DNA of 39,548 nucleotides. It comes from Bradyrhizobium sp. AT1 (GTDB taxonomy: Bacteria > Pseudomonadota > Alphaproteobacteria > Rhizobiales > Xanthobacteraceae). The stretch covers positions 676,241 to 715,788 of the forward strand of contig NZ_JXDL01000001.1 of NCBI RefSeq assembly GCF_001590795.1. Reading direction: 5' to 3'. Position 1 is the stretch's first letter; each line of letters begins with the position of its first letter. Below, one piece after another: positions 24,453 through 33,876 of this stretch. The position numbers and the translations under genes were made by a program. The notes under the pieces were generated by a model. That model was not told the origin of the DNA. It was given only the letters and a program-made list of their open reading frames with translations, and did no database searches.

Positions 24453-25115
24453 ATGTCCGGTTTCTCGACCGCGCGCCTCAAAATGGTCGATGGCCAGGTG
24501 CGCACCAATGACGTCACCGACCGTCGTGTTCTCGATGCCATGCTCACGGTTCCGCGCGAGGCCTTCGTGCCGGCCGACAGGCAGGCGCTGGCCTATCTCG
24601 ATCTCGACCTCGACGTCAGCGAGGGCGCAGCCAAGCGCTTCCTGATCAAGCCGCAGCTGACCGGCAAGCTGCTCCAGGCCGCCGAAATCGGCGAGGGTGA
24701 CAATGTGCTGGTGGTCGGTTGTGCCACGGGATACCTCGCCGCGCTGACAGCCAAGCTGGCGCATCAGGTCACCGCGACGGAATGCGATTCGGCCCTGGCG
24801 GCGAAGGCCAAGGACGCGGTCACTGCCCTTGGCCTTGCCAACGTCACTTGCAAGGCCGCGGCCTGCACCGAGGGCGATCCATCCGCCGCTCCCTATGACG
24901 TGATCATCCTCAATGGCGCTGCCGAGGTGATGCCGGAGGCACTGCTCGGGCAGCTGAAGGAGGGCGGGCGTCTGGTGGGCGTGTCCGCCGAATCGAGGCC
25001 GCCGCGGGCCGTGATCGTGACCCATACTCACGGCGAATTCGGCCATCGCGCCCTGTTCGACGCTGCCGCCCCGGTCCTTCCCGGGCTGGAACGGGCCGCC
25101 GCCTTCGTCTTCTGA
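24453..25115 (+). CDS. Protein-L-isoaspartate O-methyltransferase family protein
   Basis: 220-residue SAM-dependent methyltransferase fold. MVDGQVRTNDVTDRRVLDAMLTVPREAFVP is the characteristic PCMT N-terminal helix region, and DNVLVVGCATGYLAAL is motif I. The glycine-rich motif differs from the usual GTGSGY, and the family lineage next to tolC in alphaproteobacteria is often not a proven repair enzyme. The chosen ATG at 24453 (frame open to 24375) is preceded by AGGG 9 bases away. The gene lies 175 bases before tolC. Confidence 0.82.
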   Translation: MSGFSTARLKMVDGQVRTNDVTDRRVLDAMLTVPREAFVPADRQALAYLDLDLDVSEGAAKRFLIKPQLTGKLLQAAEIGEGDNVLVVGCATGYLAALTAKLAHQVTATECDSALAAKAKDAVTALGLANVTCKAAACTEGDPSAAPYDVIILNGAAEVMPEALLGQLKEGGRLVGVSAESRPPRAVIVTHTHGEFGHRALFDAAAPVLPGLERAAAFVF

Positions 25116-25190
25116 CCGGCCAAACCCTATAAAATCCCGTTCTGAATCAGAAGTGTGGCCGGGATGCTGCACGTGAAGAGTTTCCACCGA

Positions 25191-25210
25191 GAACTACGTT
25201 CAGGTAGTTC
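25191..25210. promoter_or_regulatory. Inverted repeat upstream of tolC
   Basis: GAACTAC (25191-25197), GTTCAG, GTAGTTC (25204-25210) is a perfect 7-bp inverted repeat with a 6-base spacer. It ends 80 bases before the tolC ATG, a typical operator geometry for a dimeric repressor. No regulator can be assigned. Confidence 0.45.
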
Positions 25211-25290
25211 CGTCGCGCCAATCCGCATCCTATGTTGCGGCGGGGCAACGACTCCACTCGGTAGACGGTAACCCAACTCGCGGGCACGAG

Positions 25291-26706
25291 ATGGGCGTTA
25301 GAATGAACGGAAATTTTGGGATGCATGGGGTGAAGCTCTTCACCGGAGCTGCGGTTTCGGTCCTGTTGCTCGCGCTCGCCGGGCCGACGCCTGCCTTGGC
25401 GGACACGATCGAGGCCGCGCTGGTGCGCGCCTATCAGAACAATCCGCAGCTCAACGCGCAACGTGCCCAGGTGCGCTCGACCGACGAAAACGTGCCGCAA
25501 GCGCTGTCGGGCTATCGCCCCACGGTCACGGTGACGGCGAGCGGCGGCTATCAATATCAGGACCAGCAGAGTTCGGTGTCGAGCGCGCCGTTCTACGGAG
25601 CAACGGCGCCCCGCAGTGTTGGCGTGACCGTTGCGCAGACGCTCTACAACGGCAACATCACCGCCAACAGGACGCGGGCGGCGGAGAGCCAAGTGTCCGG
25701 CTCACGCGAGGCGCTGCGCAGCCTCGATCAGAGTGTGCTGCTTCAGGCTGCCACGACCTATATGGACTATCTGCGCGATTCCGCGACTCTCGAAGTCCAG
25801 CGCAGCAACGTGCGCGTGCTTGAGCAAACGCTGAAACAGACTCGTGATCGCTTCAACGTCGGCGAAGTGACGCGCACTGACGTCGCGCAGTCTGAAGCGC
25901 AACTGGCGGCGGGCAGGACGCAGGCACTCACCGCCGAAGCGAATCTCAACACGACGCGAGCAGCCTTCCGCCGCTTCATCGGCAACGAGCCGTCGAATCT
26001 CGCGCCGGGCTCGCCTGTCGACCGGTATCTGCCCCCGACGCTTCCCGCGGCCGTCGAGCTCGGCCTCGTCGAGCATCCGGATGTCACCGCCGCTATGTTC
26101 GGCATCGACGTCAATTTCCTTCAGGTCAAGATCGCCGAAGGCGCGCTGCTGCCGACTGTCGCAGTGCAAGTCAATGCCCAGCAGGCCAATGAGCAGTCCT
26201 TGATTCAGTACAGGGCCACCAGCGCATCTGCGATCGCGTCCGCCAACTGGCAACTGTATGATGGTGGCAACAAATATTCGCTGATCCGGCAGTCCAAGGA
26301 AAATCTGGCTCAGCAGCGCCTCAACGTCGAAAAGACCAGGGACCAGGTGCGTGCGACCATCGTGCAGTGGTGGGGCTCGCTGCAGGCCGGCAAGGCGCAG
26401 GTGCAGTCGGCTCAGGCGCAGGTCACGGCATCCGAGATCGCGCTCAACGGCGTGCGCGAGGAGGCCAAGGCGGGTCAGCGCACCACGCTCGACGTGCTCA
26501 ACGCGCAGCAGGCGCTGGTCAATGCGCGCGTTGCGCTGGTGACCGCACAGCACGATCGCGTCGTCGCATCCTACCAGGTTCTGTCCGCCGTCGGCCGTCT
26601 GACACCGCAGGTTCTCGGCCTTGCGACCACGGTCTACGATCCCAGCGTTCACTACCACCAGGTTCGCGACAGCTGGGCCGGCGTGCGCACGCCTGACGGG
26701 CGCTGA
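25291..26706 (+). CDS. tolC: TolC-family outer-membrane efflux channel
   Basis: 471-residue trimeric outer-membrane channel used by type I secretion and efflux systems. After a signal peptide (LFTGAAVSVLLLALAGPTPALAD) come two structural repeats: DTIEAALVRAYQNNPQLNAQRAQVRSTDE at the first and LPAAVELGLVEHPDVTAAMFG at the second, each leading to a strand pair (GYRPTVTVTASGGYQY; GALLPTVAVQVNAQQ) and coiled-coil helices. VSVGEVTRTDVAQSEAQL-type and AGQRTTLDVLNAQQALV motifs are typical. ATG 25291 was taken; ATGs at 25303 and 25321 would also leave a signal peptide. A strong hairpin follows. This is the second outer-membrane factor in the window, independent of the NodT-like one at base 1. Confidence 0.92.
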   Translation: MGVRMNGNFGMHGVKLFTGAAVSVLLLALAGPTPALADTIEAALVRAYQNNPQLNAQRAQVRSTDENVPQALSGYRPTVTVTASGGYQYQDQQSSVSSAPFYGATAPRSVGVTVAQTLYNGNITANRTRAAESQVSGSREALRSLDQSVLLQAATTYMDYLRDSATLEVQRSNVRVLEQTLKQTRDRFNVGEVTRTDVAQSEAQLAAGRTQALTAEANLNTTRAAFRRFIGNEPSNLAPGSPVDRYLPPTLPAAVELGLVEHPDVTAAMFGIDVNFLQVKIAEGALLPTVAVQVNAQQANEQSLIQYRATSASAIASANWQLYDGGNKYSLIRQSKENLAQQRLNVEKTRDQVRATIVQWWGSLQAGKAQVQSAQAQVTASEIALNGVREEAKAGQRTTLDVLNAQQALVNARVALVTAQHDRVVASYQVLSAVGRLTPQVLGLATTVYDPSVHYHQVRDSWAGVRTPDGR

Positions 26707-26721
26707 TTTTCCCGCAAGTAT

Positions 26722-26755
26722 CCGGTCGGCCTCGCCAAGTGCCGAGGCCAACCGG
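26722..26755 (+). terminator. Terminator hairpin after tolC
   Basis: CCGGTCGGCCTCG (26722-26734), an 8-base loop and CGAGGCCAACCGG (26743-26755) pair at 12 of 13 positions, followed by CGCTTTGCTT. The rest of this 305-base gap up to popZ shows no gene. Confidence 0.7.
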
Positions 26756-27011
26756 CGCTTTGCTTGCAATCGTCAAAATCCCTGACATAGCCTTGTCAAG
26801 ACAATGCGGGTCGATTCGGCTCGCGTTGATACCGTGTGCGTAAAGCTTGAGTGCCGGGGGCAGGGGCGCACCGCTGCACGTTGAGCCGTGATCTGGGGAC
26901 AAGTCGGGCTGCCGCGACGAAAATGGCGGGCCACCCATCCGGAACCGGCCAATCCCGTCGTGCTTGGTGTAAAACAGCGCATGCGAGGGCGTTGATGATG
27001 TGGAGTCGGAG

Positions 27012-27776
27012 ATGACGCAGCCTGCAAAGGTCACAGAACCCTCGATGGAGGAGATTCTGGCCTCGATCCGGCGCATCATTGCCGACGACGAGGCCAAGCC
27101 GCCGCCGGCCGAGACCGCCAAGCCCGCACCGGCTCCTGCCGCCGCCGCGGCAAAGCCTGCGATGAACGACATCCCGCCCTCCAAGGTCGCACCCGCCAAG
27201 CCTGCGGCTGAAAAGCCCGCACCGGCCCCGAAGCCGGCTCCCGCGCCGCCGCCGCCCGCGCCTGCGGCCGACGCCGGCCCGAATAGCCAGGATGATATCG
27301 ACGCGCTGCTGGCGGGGCTCGACACTGCTACGACGGCCCCCGAGGTTCGCGCGCCGGAGCCCGAGCCGGAGCCTGAACCCGACGTGCTCGAATTGACCGA
27401 CGAGATGGCGATGGATCCGACGCCGCCTCCGCCGCCACCGAGCTTCCGCAAGGTCGAGCCGCGCGACGATCTGGAATTCGCCGAATCGCCGCCGCCGCGT
27501 CCAACGCCGCCGCCGTCCTACGCGCCGGTGGATTTCGACGCTCCGCCGCTGCCGCCGCAGCAGCCCATGCTCGCGCAGTCGACAGTCTCCGCGGTCGAAT
27601 CCGCCTTCAACTCCCTGGCCCATACGGTGCTCAGCAGCAACGCGCGGACGCTGGAGGATCTGGTCAAGGAGATGCTGCGCCCGATGCTGAAGTCCTGGCT
27701 CGATGACAATCTGCCGGGTCTCGTTGAACGCATCGTGAAGGCCGAAATCGAGCGGGTCTCGCGCGGCGGCCGCTGA
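27012..27776 (+). CDS. popZ: PopZ-like polar organising protein (DUF2497 family)
   Basis: 254 residues. The N-terminal helix PSMEEILASIRRIIADDE (about 11-28) is the PopZ recruitment motif. A long proline/alanine/acidic disordered middle (about 30-190) is the expected spacer that drives condensation. The C-terminal helices EDLVKEMLRPMLKSWLDDNLP and GLVERIVKAEIERV are the oligomerisation region. In Caulobacter PopZ forms a polar matrix that anchors the ParB-bound origin and client proteins. A GTG at 27000 also fits, but ATG 27012 matches the usual start. Placement beside valS is common in alphaproteobacteria. Confidence 0.9.
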   Translation: MTQPAKVTEPSMEEILASIRRIIADDEAKPPPAETAKPAPAPAAAAAKPAMNDIPPSKVAPAKPAAEKPAPAPKPAPAPPPPAPAADAGPNSQDDIDALLAGLDTATTAPEVRAPEPEPEPEPDVLELTDEMAMDPTPPPPPPSFRKVEPRDDLEFAESPPPRPTPPPSYAPVDFDAPPLPPQQPMLAQSTVSAVESAFNSLAHTVLSSNARTLEDLVKEMLRPMLKSWLDDNLPGLVERIVKAEIERVSRGGR

Positions 27777-27900
27777 GACGGCGGTTCGGCCCCGATAAAG
27801 CCCTGCTCCCAGGGCATATTCGGCCTGCGGCCCGGGCTGGAAGCCCTTTGCCGCCAGCTTCCCGTTGACTTGACCCGCACACGCGGCTTTCTAGCGCCCT

Positions 27901-30777
27901 ATGATCGAGAAAAATTACCAGCCCGCCGATATCGAAGCCCGCATGTCCGTGGTGTGGGAGGACAGCCTTGCTTTCAAGGCCGGTCGGCCCGACCGCCGCG
28001 ATGCCGTGCCCTTCACCATCGTGATCCCGCCGCCGAACGTGACGGGCTCGCTGCACATGGGCCACGCCCTCAACAACACGCTGCAGGACATCCTGTGCCG
28101 CTTCGAGCGCATGCGCGGCCGCGATGTGCTGTGGCAGCCCGGCACCGATCATGCCGGCATCGCCACCCAGATGGTGGTCGAGCGGCAGCTGATGGAGCGC
28201 CAGCAGCCCGGCCGCCGCGAGATGGGCCGCGAGAAATTTCTCGAGCGGGTCTGGCAGTGGAAGGCCGAGAGCGGCGACACCATCATCAACCAGCTCAAGC
28301 GGCTCGGCGCCTCCTGCGACTGGTCGCGCGAGCGCTTCACCATGGACGAGGGCTTGTCGAAAGCCGTCGTCAAGGTGTTCGTCGAGCTGCATCGCGACGG
28401 CCTGATCTACAAGGACAAGCGGCTGGTGAACTGGGACACCAAGCTGCTCACCGCGATCTCCGATCTCGAAGTGCAGCAGACCGAGGTCAAGGGTCACCTC
28501 TGGTATCTGCGCTACCCGATCGAAGGCAAGACCTTCAACCCCAAGGATCCCTCGACCTTCATCGTCGTCGCGACCACGCGCCCGGAGACCATGCTCGGCG
28601 ATACCGGCGTGGCCGTGCATCCCGAGGACGAGCGCTATCTGCAGCTGGTCGGCAAGAACGTGATCCTGCCGCTGGTCGGCCGCAAGATTGCGATCGTCGC
28701 CGACGACTATTCCGATCCGGAAAAGGGCTCGGGCGCGGTCAAGGTGACGCCGGCGCACGACTTCAACGATTTCGAGGTCGGCAATCGCCACGGTCTGCGC
28801 CGCATCAGCGTGCTCGACAGGGAAGGGTGTCTCGATCTCGTCGATAACGAGGACTATCTGCGCGACCTGCCGGAAGGCGCTTCGCAATTCGCCGAGGAAT
28901 TCCACAAGGTCGACCGCTTCGTCGCGCGCAAGCGCATCGTCGAGCGACTGGAAACGTTCGGCTTCGTCGAGCGGATCGAGCCTCACACTCACATGGTGCC
29001 GCACGGCGATCGCTCGAACAGCGTGATCGAGCCGTATCTGACCGACCAGTGGTATGTCGACGCCAAGACGCTGGCAAAGCCCGCGATCGCGGCGGTGCGT
29101 TCGGGCGAAACGAATTTCGTGCCGAAGAACTGGGAAAAGACCTATTTCGAATGGATGGAGAACATCCAGCCCTGGTGCATCTCGCGCCAGCTCTGGTGGG
29201 GTCACCAGATCCCGGCCTGGTACGGGCCCGACGGCAAGGTATTCGTCGCCGAGACCGAGGAGGAGGCGATCAGCCACGCGCTCGGCTATTACGTCGAGCA
29301 GGAGGTCATCACGGCCGAGCAGGGCCGCGAGATGGCGCTCGACCGCAACAAGCGCGAAGGCTTCATCACCCGCGACGAGGACGTGCTCGACACCTGGTTC
29401 TCCTCGGCGCTGTGGCCGTTCTCGACGCTGGGCTGGCCGGAAGATGCCCCCGAGGTGCAGCGCTATTATCCGACCAACGCGCTGGTGACCGGCTTCGACA
29501 TCATCTTCTTCTGGGTCGCCCGCATGATGATGATGGGACTGCACTTCATGAAGGAGGTGCCGTTCTCGACCGTCTACATCCACGCGCTCGTCCGCGACGA
29601 GAAGGGCGCCAAGATGTCGAAGTCGAAGGGCAACGTCATCGATCCGCTCAATCTGATCGACGAATATGGTGCGGATGCGCTGCGCTTCACGCTGGCCGCG
29701 ATGGCTGCGCAGGGGCGCGACATCAAGCTCGCCACCAGCCGCGTCGAGGGCTACCGCAATTTCGCGACCAAGCTGTGGAATGCGTGCCGCTTTGCGGAAA
29801 TGAACCACTGCGCCGTGCCCGAGGGTTTCGAGCCGGCGAAGGCGGAGCAGACGCTGAACCGCTGGATCGCGCATGAGAGCGCGCACACCGCGCGCGAGGT
29901 GACCGAGGCGATCGAAGCCTATCGCTTCAACGATGCGGCAGGCGCGATCTATCGCTTCGTCTGGAACGTCTATTGCGACTGGTATGTCGAGCTCGCCAAG
30001 CCCGTGCTGCTCGGCCCGGACTGCCCGGCCAAGGACGAGACCCGCGCCATGGTCGCCTGGGCGCGCGACGAGATCCTGAAGCTGCTGCACCCCTTCATGC
30101 CCTTCATCACCGAGGAGCTGTGGGAAGTGACGGCCAAGCGCGACGGGCTGCTCGCGCTTGCGCAATGGCCGCTGAAGCCGTCCGAGCCGACGCCGGAACA
30201 GCTCGCCATGCTCGCGGCGGCAGCCGGGCCGACCGATCCGCTGGTGTCGCCGTTGCTGGTCATGCCGATCTTCGACCATGCCGACTTCAGCGACCCCAAG
30301 GCGGAAGCCGAAATCGGTTGGGTGATCGACCTCGTCACGCAGATCCGCTCGGTGCGCGCCGAGATGAACATCCCGCCGGCGACGCTGACCGCGTTGGTGC
30401 TCGTGAGCGCCTCGACCGAGACCAAGGAGCGCGCGCCGCGCTGGATCGACGTCGTCAAGCGCATGGCCCGGTTGTCGGACATCTCGTTCGCCGACAGGGC
30501 GCCCGACGGAGCTGTCCAGCTGCTCGTGCGCGGCGAGGTGGCCGCGCTGCCGCTCAAGGGGGTGATCGACGTCGCCGCCGAACGCACGCGCCTCGACAAG
30601 GAGATCGGCAAGGCCGACGCCGACATCAAGCGCGCCGAGTCCAAGCTTGCGAACGAGAAATTCGTCGCCAACGCGGCCGAGGAGGTCGTCGAGGAGGAGC
30701 GCGAAAAGCGTGAGGCCGCGCTGGCCCGCAAGGCCAAGCTGCTCGAGGCGCTGGAGCGGCTCAAGCAGGCGACGTAA
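27901..30777 (+). CDS. valS: Valyl-tRNA synthetase
   Basis: 958-residue class I synthetase charging tRNA-Val. The HIGH-type motif is in GSLHMGH (about residues 49-55) and the KMSKS motif is at 571-575. Editing-domain landmarks (TTRPETMLGDTGVAVHP) are at about 222-240. The anticodon-binding region follows KMSKS, and the C-terminal coiled coil (TRLDKEIGKADADIKRAESKL) that contacts the tRNA is complete. The length is normal. It lies 124 bases after popZ and 2 bases before a convergent gene. Confidence 0.97.
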   Translation: MIEKNYQPADIEARMSVVWEDSLAFKAGRPDRRDAVPFTIVIPPPNVTGSLHMGHALNNTLQDILCRFERMRGRDVLWQPGTDHAGIATQMVVERQLMERQQPGRREMGREKFLERVWQWKAESGDTIINQLKRLGASCDWSRERFTMDEGLSKAVVKVFVELHRDGLIYKDKRLVNWDTKLLTAISDLEVQQTEVKGHLWYLRYPIEGKTFNPKDPSTFIVVATTRPETMLGDTGVAVHPEDERYLQLVGKNVILPLVGRKIAIVADDYSDPEKGSGAVKVTPAHDFNDFEVGNRHGLRRISVLDREGCLDLVDNEDYLRDLPEGASQFAEEFHKVDRFVARKRIVERLETFGFVERIEPHTHMVPHGDRSNSVIEPYLTDQWYVDAKTLAKPAIAAVRSGETNFVPKNWEKTYFEWMENIQPWCISRQLWWGHQIPAWYGPDGKVFVAETEEEAISHALGYYVEQEVITAEQGREMALDRNKREGFITRDEDVLDTWFSSALWPFSTLGWPEDAPEVQRYYPTNALVTGFDIIFFWVARMMMMGLHFMKEVPFSTVYIHALVRDEKGAKMSKSKGNVIDPLNLIDEYGADALRFTLAAMAAQGRDIKLATSRVEGYRNFATKLWNACRFAEMNHCAVPEGFEPAKAEQTLNRWIAHESAHTAREVTEAIEAYRFNDAAGAIYRFVWNVYCDWYVELAKPVLLGPDCPAKDETRAMVAWARDEILKLLHPFMPFITEELWEVTAKRDGLLALAQWPLKPSEPTPEQLAMLAAAAGPTDPLVSPLLVMPIFDHADFSDPKAEAEIGWVIDLVTQIRSVRAEMNIPPATLTALVLVSASTETKERAPRWIDVVKRMARLSDISFADRAPDGAVQLLVRGEVAALPLKGVIDVAAERTRLDKEIGKADADIKRAESKLANEKFVANAAEEVVEEEREKREAALARKAKLLEALERLKQAT

Positions 30778-30779
30778 GC

Positions 30780-31382
30780 CTATTTCGGGAACGGCTTGCT
30801 CAGGAATTTCGAGCCCCTGACGCCATAGCGCCAGGGCAGCTCGACCGCCTTGGTGATACCGATGCGGATGCCGGTCGCGACCTCGACATCCTCTGTCCGC
30901 GCATGCACCGCGAACGGTGGGCGGTCCAGCGGCAGCGTGTTGTGCGCGATGGTGATGCCGAGTGCCTCGGTCAGCTTGCCGGGGCCCGAGCACAACGCGT
31001 GCAGATCCTGGAGATGACGGCGGCGGCGCATCGCAGCTAAGCCGTGAGTCGGTTCCAACGCGCGGATCAGCACGGCGCTGGCCGAGCCTTCCTCTTCGCA
31101 GACGAAATTGACGCACCAGTGGATGCCGTAGGAGCGGTACACATAGGCGAAGCCAGGTGGGCCGAACATCACCTGGTTCCGCGGCGTCGGGCCATTGTAG
31201 GAGTGCGCCGCCGGCTCGGTATGATGATAGGCCTCGACCTCGACGATGATCCCGCCGACGCCGTCGACCAGCATGGTCGCGCCGATCAGGTCGGGCGCGA
31301 CCTCGCGGACGTCGCGGGCGAAAAAGCTGCGCTTGAGCAATTTGCCGAGGCGCGGTGTGGAGGCCTTCGAGACTGGAGCCAT
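30780..31382 (-). CDS. 3-methyladenine DNA glycosylase (AAG/Mpg family)
   Basis: 200-residue base-excision repair glycosylase that removes alkylated purines. The catalytic glutamate is E50 in [17 protein letters not shown], matching human AAG Glu125 in [28 protein letters not shown] is the conserved substrate-pocket and intercalation region. The ATG at 31382 is the first available start. The stop lies 2 bases from valS in a convergent arrangement; no terminator is evident between them. Confidence 0.93.
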   Translation of the reverse strand: MAPVSKASTPRLGKLLKRSFFARDVREVAPDLIGATMLVDGVGGIIVEVEAYHHTEPAAHSYNGPTPRNQVMFGPPGFAYVYRSYGIHWCVNFVCEEEGSASAVLIRALEPTHGLAAMRRRRHLQDLHALCSGPGKLTEALGITIAHNTLPLDRPPFAVHARTEDVEVATGIRIGITKAVELPWRYGVRGSKFLSKPFPK

Positions 31383-31412
31383 TCGAGGTGAGAATCGCTT
31401 GAGAACAGAGCA

Positions 31413-31429
31413 AGATATTGCCCATATCT
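31413..31429. promoter_or_regulatory. Inverted repeat in the divergent promoter region of the glycosylase and lipA
   Basis: AGATAT-TGCCC-ATATCT, a perfect 6-bp inverted repeat, lies 31 bases from the glycosylase start and 84 bases from the lipA start. It could be an operator for either gene; the low spacing score makes this weak. Confidence 0.25.
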
Positions 31430-31512
31430 GCCATGTTCCCTGAAGCGGTGCGAGCCGGGTTGCGATGCAGGGCCAGACCGACTAGGTAGGACCTGAACAG
31501 ACCGGACAGCCC

Positions 31513-32469
31513 ATGGTCGTTATAGTCGATACCATCTCGAACCCGCTGCGCCCGCGCCACCCCGAAAAGGTGAATCGCCCTGACTCCGCTTCGCCGCCGA
31601 AGCCGGACTGGATTCGCGTGCGCGCCCCCAACACCCGCGGCTATGCCGACACCCGCAATATCGTGCGGTCGAACGGCCTGCACACGGTGTGCGAAGAGGC
31701 GGGCTGTCCGAATATCGGCGAGTGCTGGGACAAGAAGCACGCCACCTTCATGATCATGGGTGACACCTGCACCCGCGCCTGCGCTTTCTGCAACGTCAAG
31801 ACCGGCCTGCCGAATGCGCTGGACGCAGCCGAGCCGCAAAACGTTGCCGAGGCGACCGCCAAGCTGGGGCTCGCCCACGTCGTCATCACTTCGGTCGACC
31901 GCGATGATCTCGCCGACGGCGGCGCCCAGCATTTCGCGGAGACGATCCGCGCCATCCGCGCTGCGTGCCCCTCGACCACGATCGAGATCCTGACGCCGGA
32001 CTTCCTCCGCAAGGAGGGCGCGCTCGAGGTGGTCGTTGCCGCCAAGCCCGACGTCTTCAACCACAATCTCGAAACCGTTCCGTCGCGCTATCTCACGGTG
32101 CGGCCCGGCGCGCGCTATTTCCATTCGATCCGGCTGTTGCAGCGGGTCAAGGAGCTCGATCCCACCATCTTCACCAAGTCCGGCATCATGGTCGGCCTCG
32201 GCGAGGAGCGTCACGAGGTGCAGCAGGTGATGGACGATCTGCGCTCGGCCGACGTCGATTTCCTGACCATCGGCCAGTATCTGCAGCCGACCCGCAAGCA
32301 CCACGCCGTGATGCGCTACGTGCCGCCGGACGAGTTTTCGTCGTACGAAAAGGTCGCCTACACCAAGGGCTTCCTGATGGTGTCGGCGAGCCCGCTCACG
32401 CGCTCGTCGCATCATGCCGGCGAGGATTTCGCGAAACTGAAGGCCGCACGGGCCGCGACTGCCCGCTGA
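31513..32469 (+). CDS. lipA: Lipoyl synthase
   Basis: 318-residue radical-SAM enzyme inserting two sulphurs into octanoyl-protein. Both clusters are present: the auxiliary cluster at Cys60, Cys65 and Cys71 in [12 protein letters not shown], and the SAM cluster at Cys86, Cys90 and Cys93 in CTRACAFC. The conserved auxiliary-ligand serine is in LTRSSHHAG near the C-terminus. The next gene starts 18 bases after the stop and is its usual neighbour in rhizobia. Confidence 0.97.
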   Translation: MVVIVDTISNPLRPRHPEKVNRPDSASPPKPDWIRVRAPNTRGYADTRNIVRSNGLHTVCEEAGCPNIGECWDKKHATFMIMGDTCTRACAFCNVKTGLPNALDAAEPQNVAEATAKLGLAHVVITSVDRDDLADGGAQHFAETIRAIRAACPSTTIEILTPDFLRKEGALEVVVAAKPDVFNHNLETVPSRYLTVRPGARYFHSIRLLQRVKELDPTIFTKSGIMVGLGEERHEVQQVMDDLRSADVDFLTIGQYLQPTRKHHAVMRYVPPDEFSSYEKVAYTKGFLMVSASPLTRSSHHAGEDFAKLKAARAATAR

Positions 32470-32487
32470 ACCGCCATCTGAGCCACC

Positions 32488-32958
32488 ATGCCCAAATTTT
32501 CGAGCAAGCGCCGTGTCAATCACAGCGCCTCCGAGATGTTCGATCTGGTCGCCGACGTCGAGCGCTATCCGGAATTCGTGCCGCTCTGCAGCGCGCTCAA
32601 GGTGCGCCAGCGCATGGCCAAGCCCGATGGCACTGAGGTGCTAGTCGCGGACATGACGGTGTCGTTCAAGCTGGTCAAGGAATCCTTCACCAGCCGGGTG
32701 AGCCTCGACCGCGCCAATCTGAAGATTCTCGTCGAATATCTGCAAGGTCCCTTCAGCAATCTCGAAAACCGCTGGACGTTCGAACCCAAAGGTGAGGGCG
32801 TTTGCGACGTCGGTTTCTACCTCGCCTACGAATTCAAGAGCCGCATGCTGGCGCTGCTGATGGGCTCGATGTTCGATGCCGCCTTCGCGCGGTTCTCGAC
32901 CGCGTTCGAAAAGCGCGCAGATGCGATTTACGGGCGGCCGAAGCTGGCGTCGTCGTAG
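32488..32958 (+). CDS. RatA/COQ10-like SRPBCC protein (polyketide cyclase/START superfamily)
   Basis: 156-residue START-fold protein. Opens MPKFSSKRRVNHSASEMFDLVADVERYPEFVP, with the family LCSALKVRQR and VSLDRANLKILVEYLQGPFSNLENRW. E. coli RatA is annotated as a toxin blocking 70S assembly, while alphaproteobacterial and mitochondrial COQ10 proteins bind ubiquinone; the second role is more likely here because no RatB antitoxin is next to it. That is an inference. Likely co-transcribed with lipA. Confidence 0.85.
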   Translation: MPKFSSKRRVNHSASEMFDLVADVERYPEFVPLCSALKVRQRMAKPDGTEVLVADMTVSFKLVKESFTSRVSLDRANLKILVEYLQGPFSNLENRWTFEPKGEGVCDVGFYLAYEFKSRMLALLMGSMFDAAFARFSTAFEKRADAIYGRPKLASS

Positions 32959-32966
32959 GTTGCTTG

Positions 32967-33051
32967 TAGCCCGGATGGAGCGCAGCGTAGTCCGGGACAG
33001 CTGTACGGCGGATGTACCGGCCCCGGATTGCGCTGCGCTCCATCCGGGCCA
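32967..33051. repeat. Long palindromic repeat element between convergent genes
   Basis: Arms of about 28 bases at 32969-32996 and 33022-33049 (opening GCCCGGATGGAGCGCAGCG and ending CGCTGCGCTCCATCCGGGC) are complementary with two mismatches that can wobble-pair in RNA, around a 25-base loop. The pattern matches the short palindromic intergenic repeats of Bradyrhizobium. It may terminate both convergent transcripts. Occurrence elsewhere in the genome was not tested. Confidence 0.75.
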
Positions 33052-33060
33052 CGAAACCGT

Positions 33061-33876
33061 CTAATCCACCGCCTTCACCACATCCGGCGGCTGCGACGCA
33101 TAATACGCCGCGGCCTGCTCGATCTCCTGCGGCGTCATCGCGCGCGCGATGTTGCGCATCTGCTGGCTGATGTCGTTGCGGCGCTCGCCGGAGGCGAAGG
33201 CCTGGAGCTGCGCCTTCATGTAGGCCTCGGATTGCCCCTCCAGCCACGGGCTGCCGGTCTTGTTGTCGAGGCTGCCATGGCAGGAGCCGCAGGGCGCGAT
33301 GCCGCGCATTGGCGCGCCGTAGATGACGATATTCGGCTTCGGCAATTGCGGCGTCGGGTGGTAGGCCGGAAGCCGCGGCAAATAGGCGTAATAGTTCGAG
33401 AGATCGGCGATCTCCTGGTCGGTGAGATTGACCGCGAAGGGCGACATCACGGCATTGCTGCGCGCACCCGAACGGAAGTCGTGCAGCTCCTTGTAGATCA
33501 CCGCCGCATACTGGCCGGCGAGATTGGGCGAATCCGCACGGCTGATGCCGGTCGGGCCGTGGCAGATCGCGCAACGCTGCGCCAGCGTCGCACCGCGGCC
33601 GATCGCCTCCTGGCTCGGGCGCGACAGCGTGTTCGAGGTGAGTACGACCTCGGACAACCGCTTGGTCTGATCGGGCGCCGTGACGCTGGCCGCGCGCTGC
33701 GGCACGCCGGCAGCGCTACAGATCGCGTCCCAGACATTGGCGAATTGCACCCAGGGCTGGGCGAACGGCAGCACGATGAAGCCGGCGATCGCCGTTACGA
33801 CCAGGATCGCCCCGGTGATGCCGACGCCTCGCGTGAAATGCGGATTGCTGAAGGTGAAGAGGTCGCGCGCACTCAT
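33061..33876 (-). CDS. Membrane-anchored dihaem cytochrome c, last gene of the oxidase operon
   Basis: 271 residues. A membrane span at about 19-39 is followed by two cytochrome c domains with haem sites CAICH (C102, C105, H106) and CGSCH (C196, C199, H200), each with downstream Met candidates for the sixth ligand. Its start overlaps the stop of the subunit I gene (ATGA), so it is translationally coupled. Its position suggests it delivers electrons to the oxidase. The C-terminus is complete. Confidence 0.9.
   Translation of the reverse strand: MSARDLFTFSNPHFTRGVGITGAILVVTAIAGFIVLPFAQPWVQFANVWDAICSAAGVPQRAASVTAPDQTKRLSEVVLTSNTLSRPSQEAIGRGATLAQRCAICHGPTGISRADSPNLAGQYAAVIYKELHDFRSGARSNAVMSPFAVNLTDQEIADLSNYYAYLPRLPAYHPTPQLPKPNIVIYGAPMRGIAPCGSCHGSLDNKTGSPWLEGQSEAYMKAQLQAFASGERRNDISQQMRNIARAMTPQEIEQAAAYYASQPPDVVKAVD

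Noticed and set aside
27800..27815. GCCCTG-CTCC-CAGGGC hairpin between popZ and valS
   Set aside because: Only 6 bp with no T-run; too weak to call a terminator or a leader regulator.
27664..32523. 1619-codon open frame on the minus strand across valS, glycosylase and lipA
   Set aside because: It runs opposite to well-conserved valS and lipA genes and has low-complexity Arg/His/Asp composition; it is a shadow frame. The glycosylase on that strand uses another frame.
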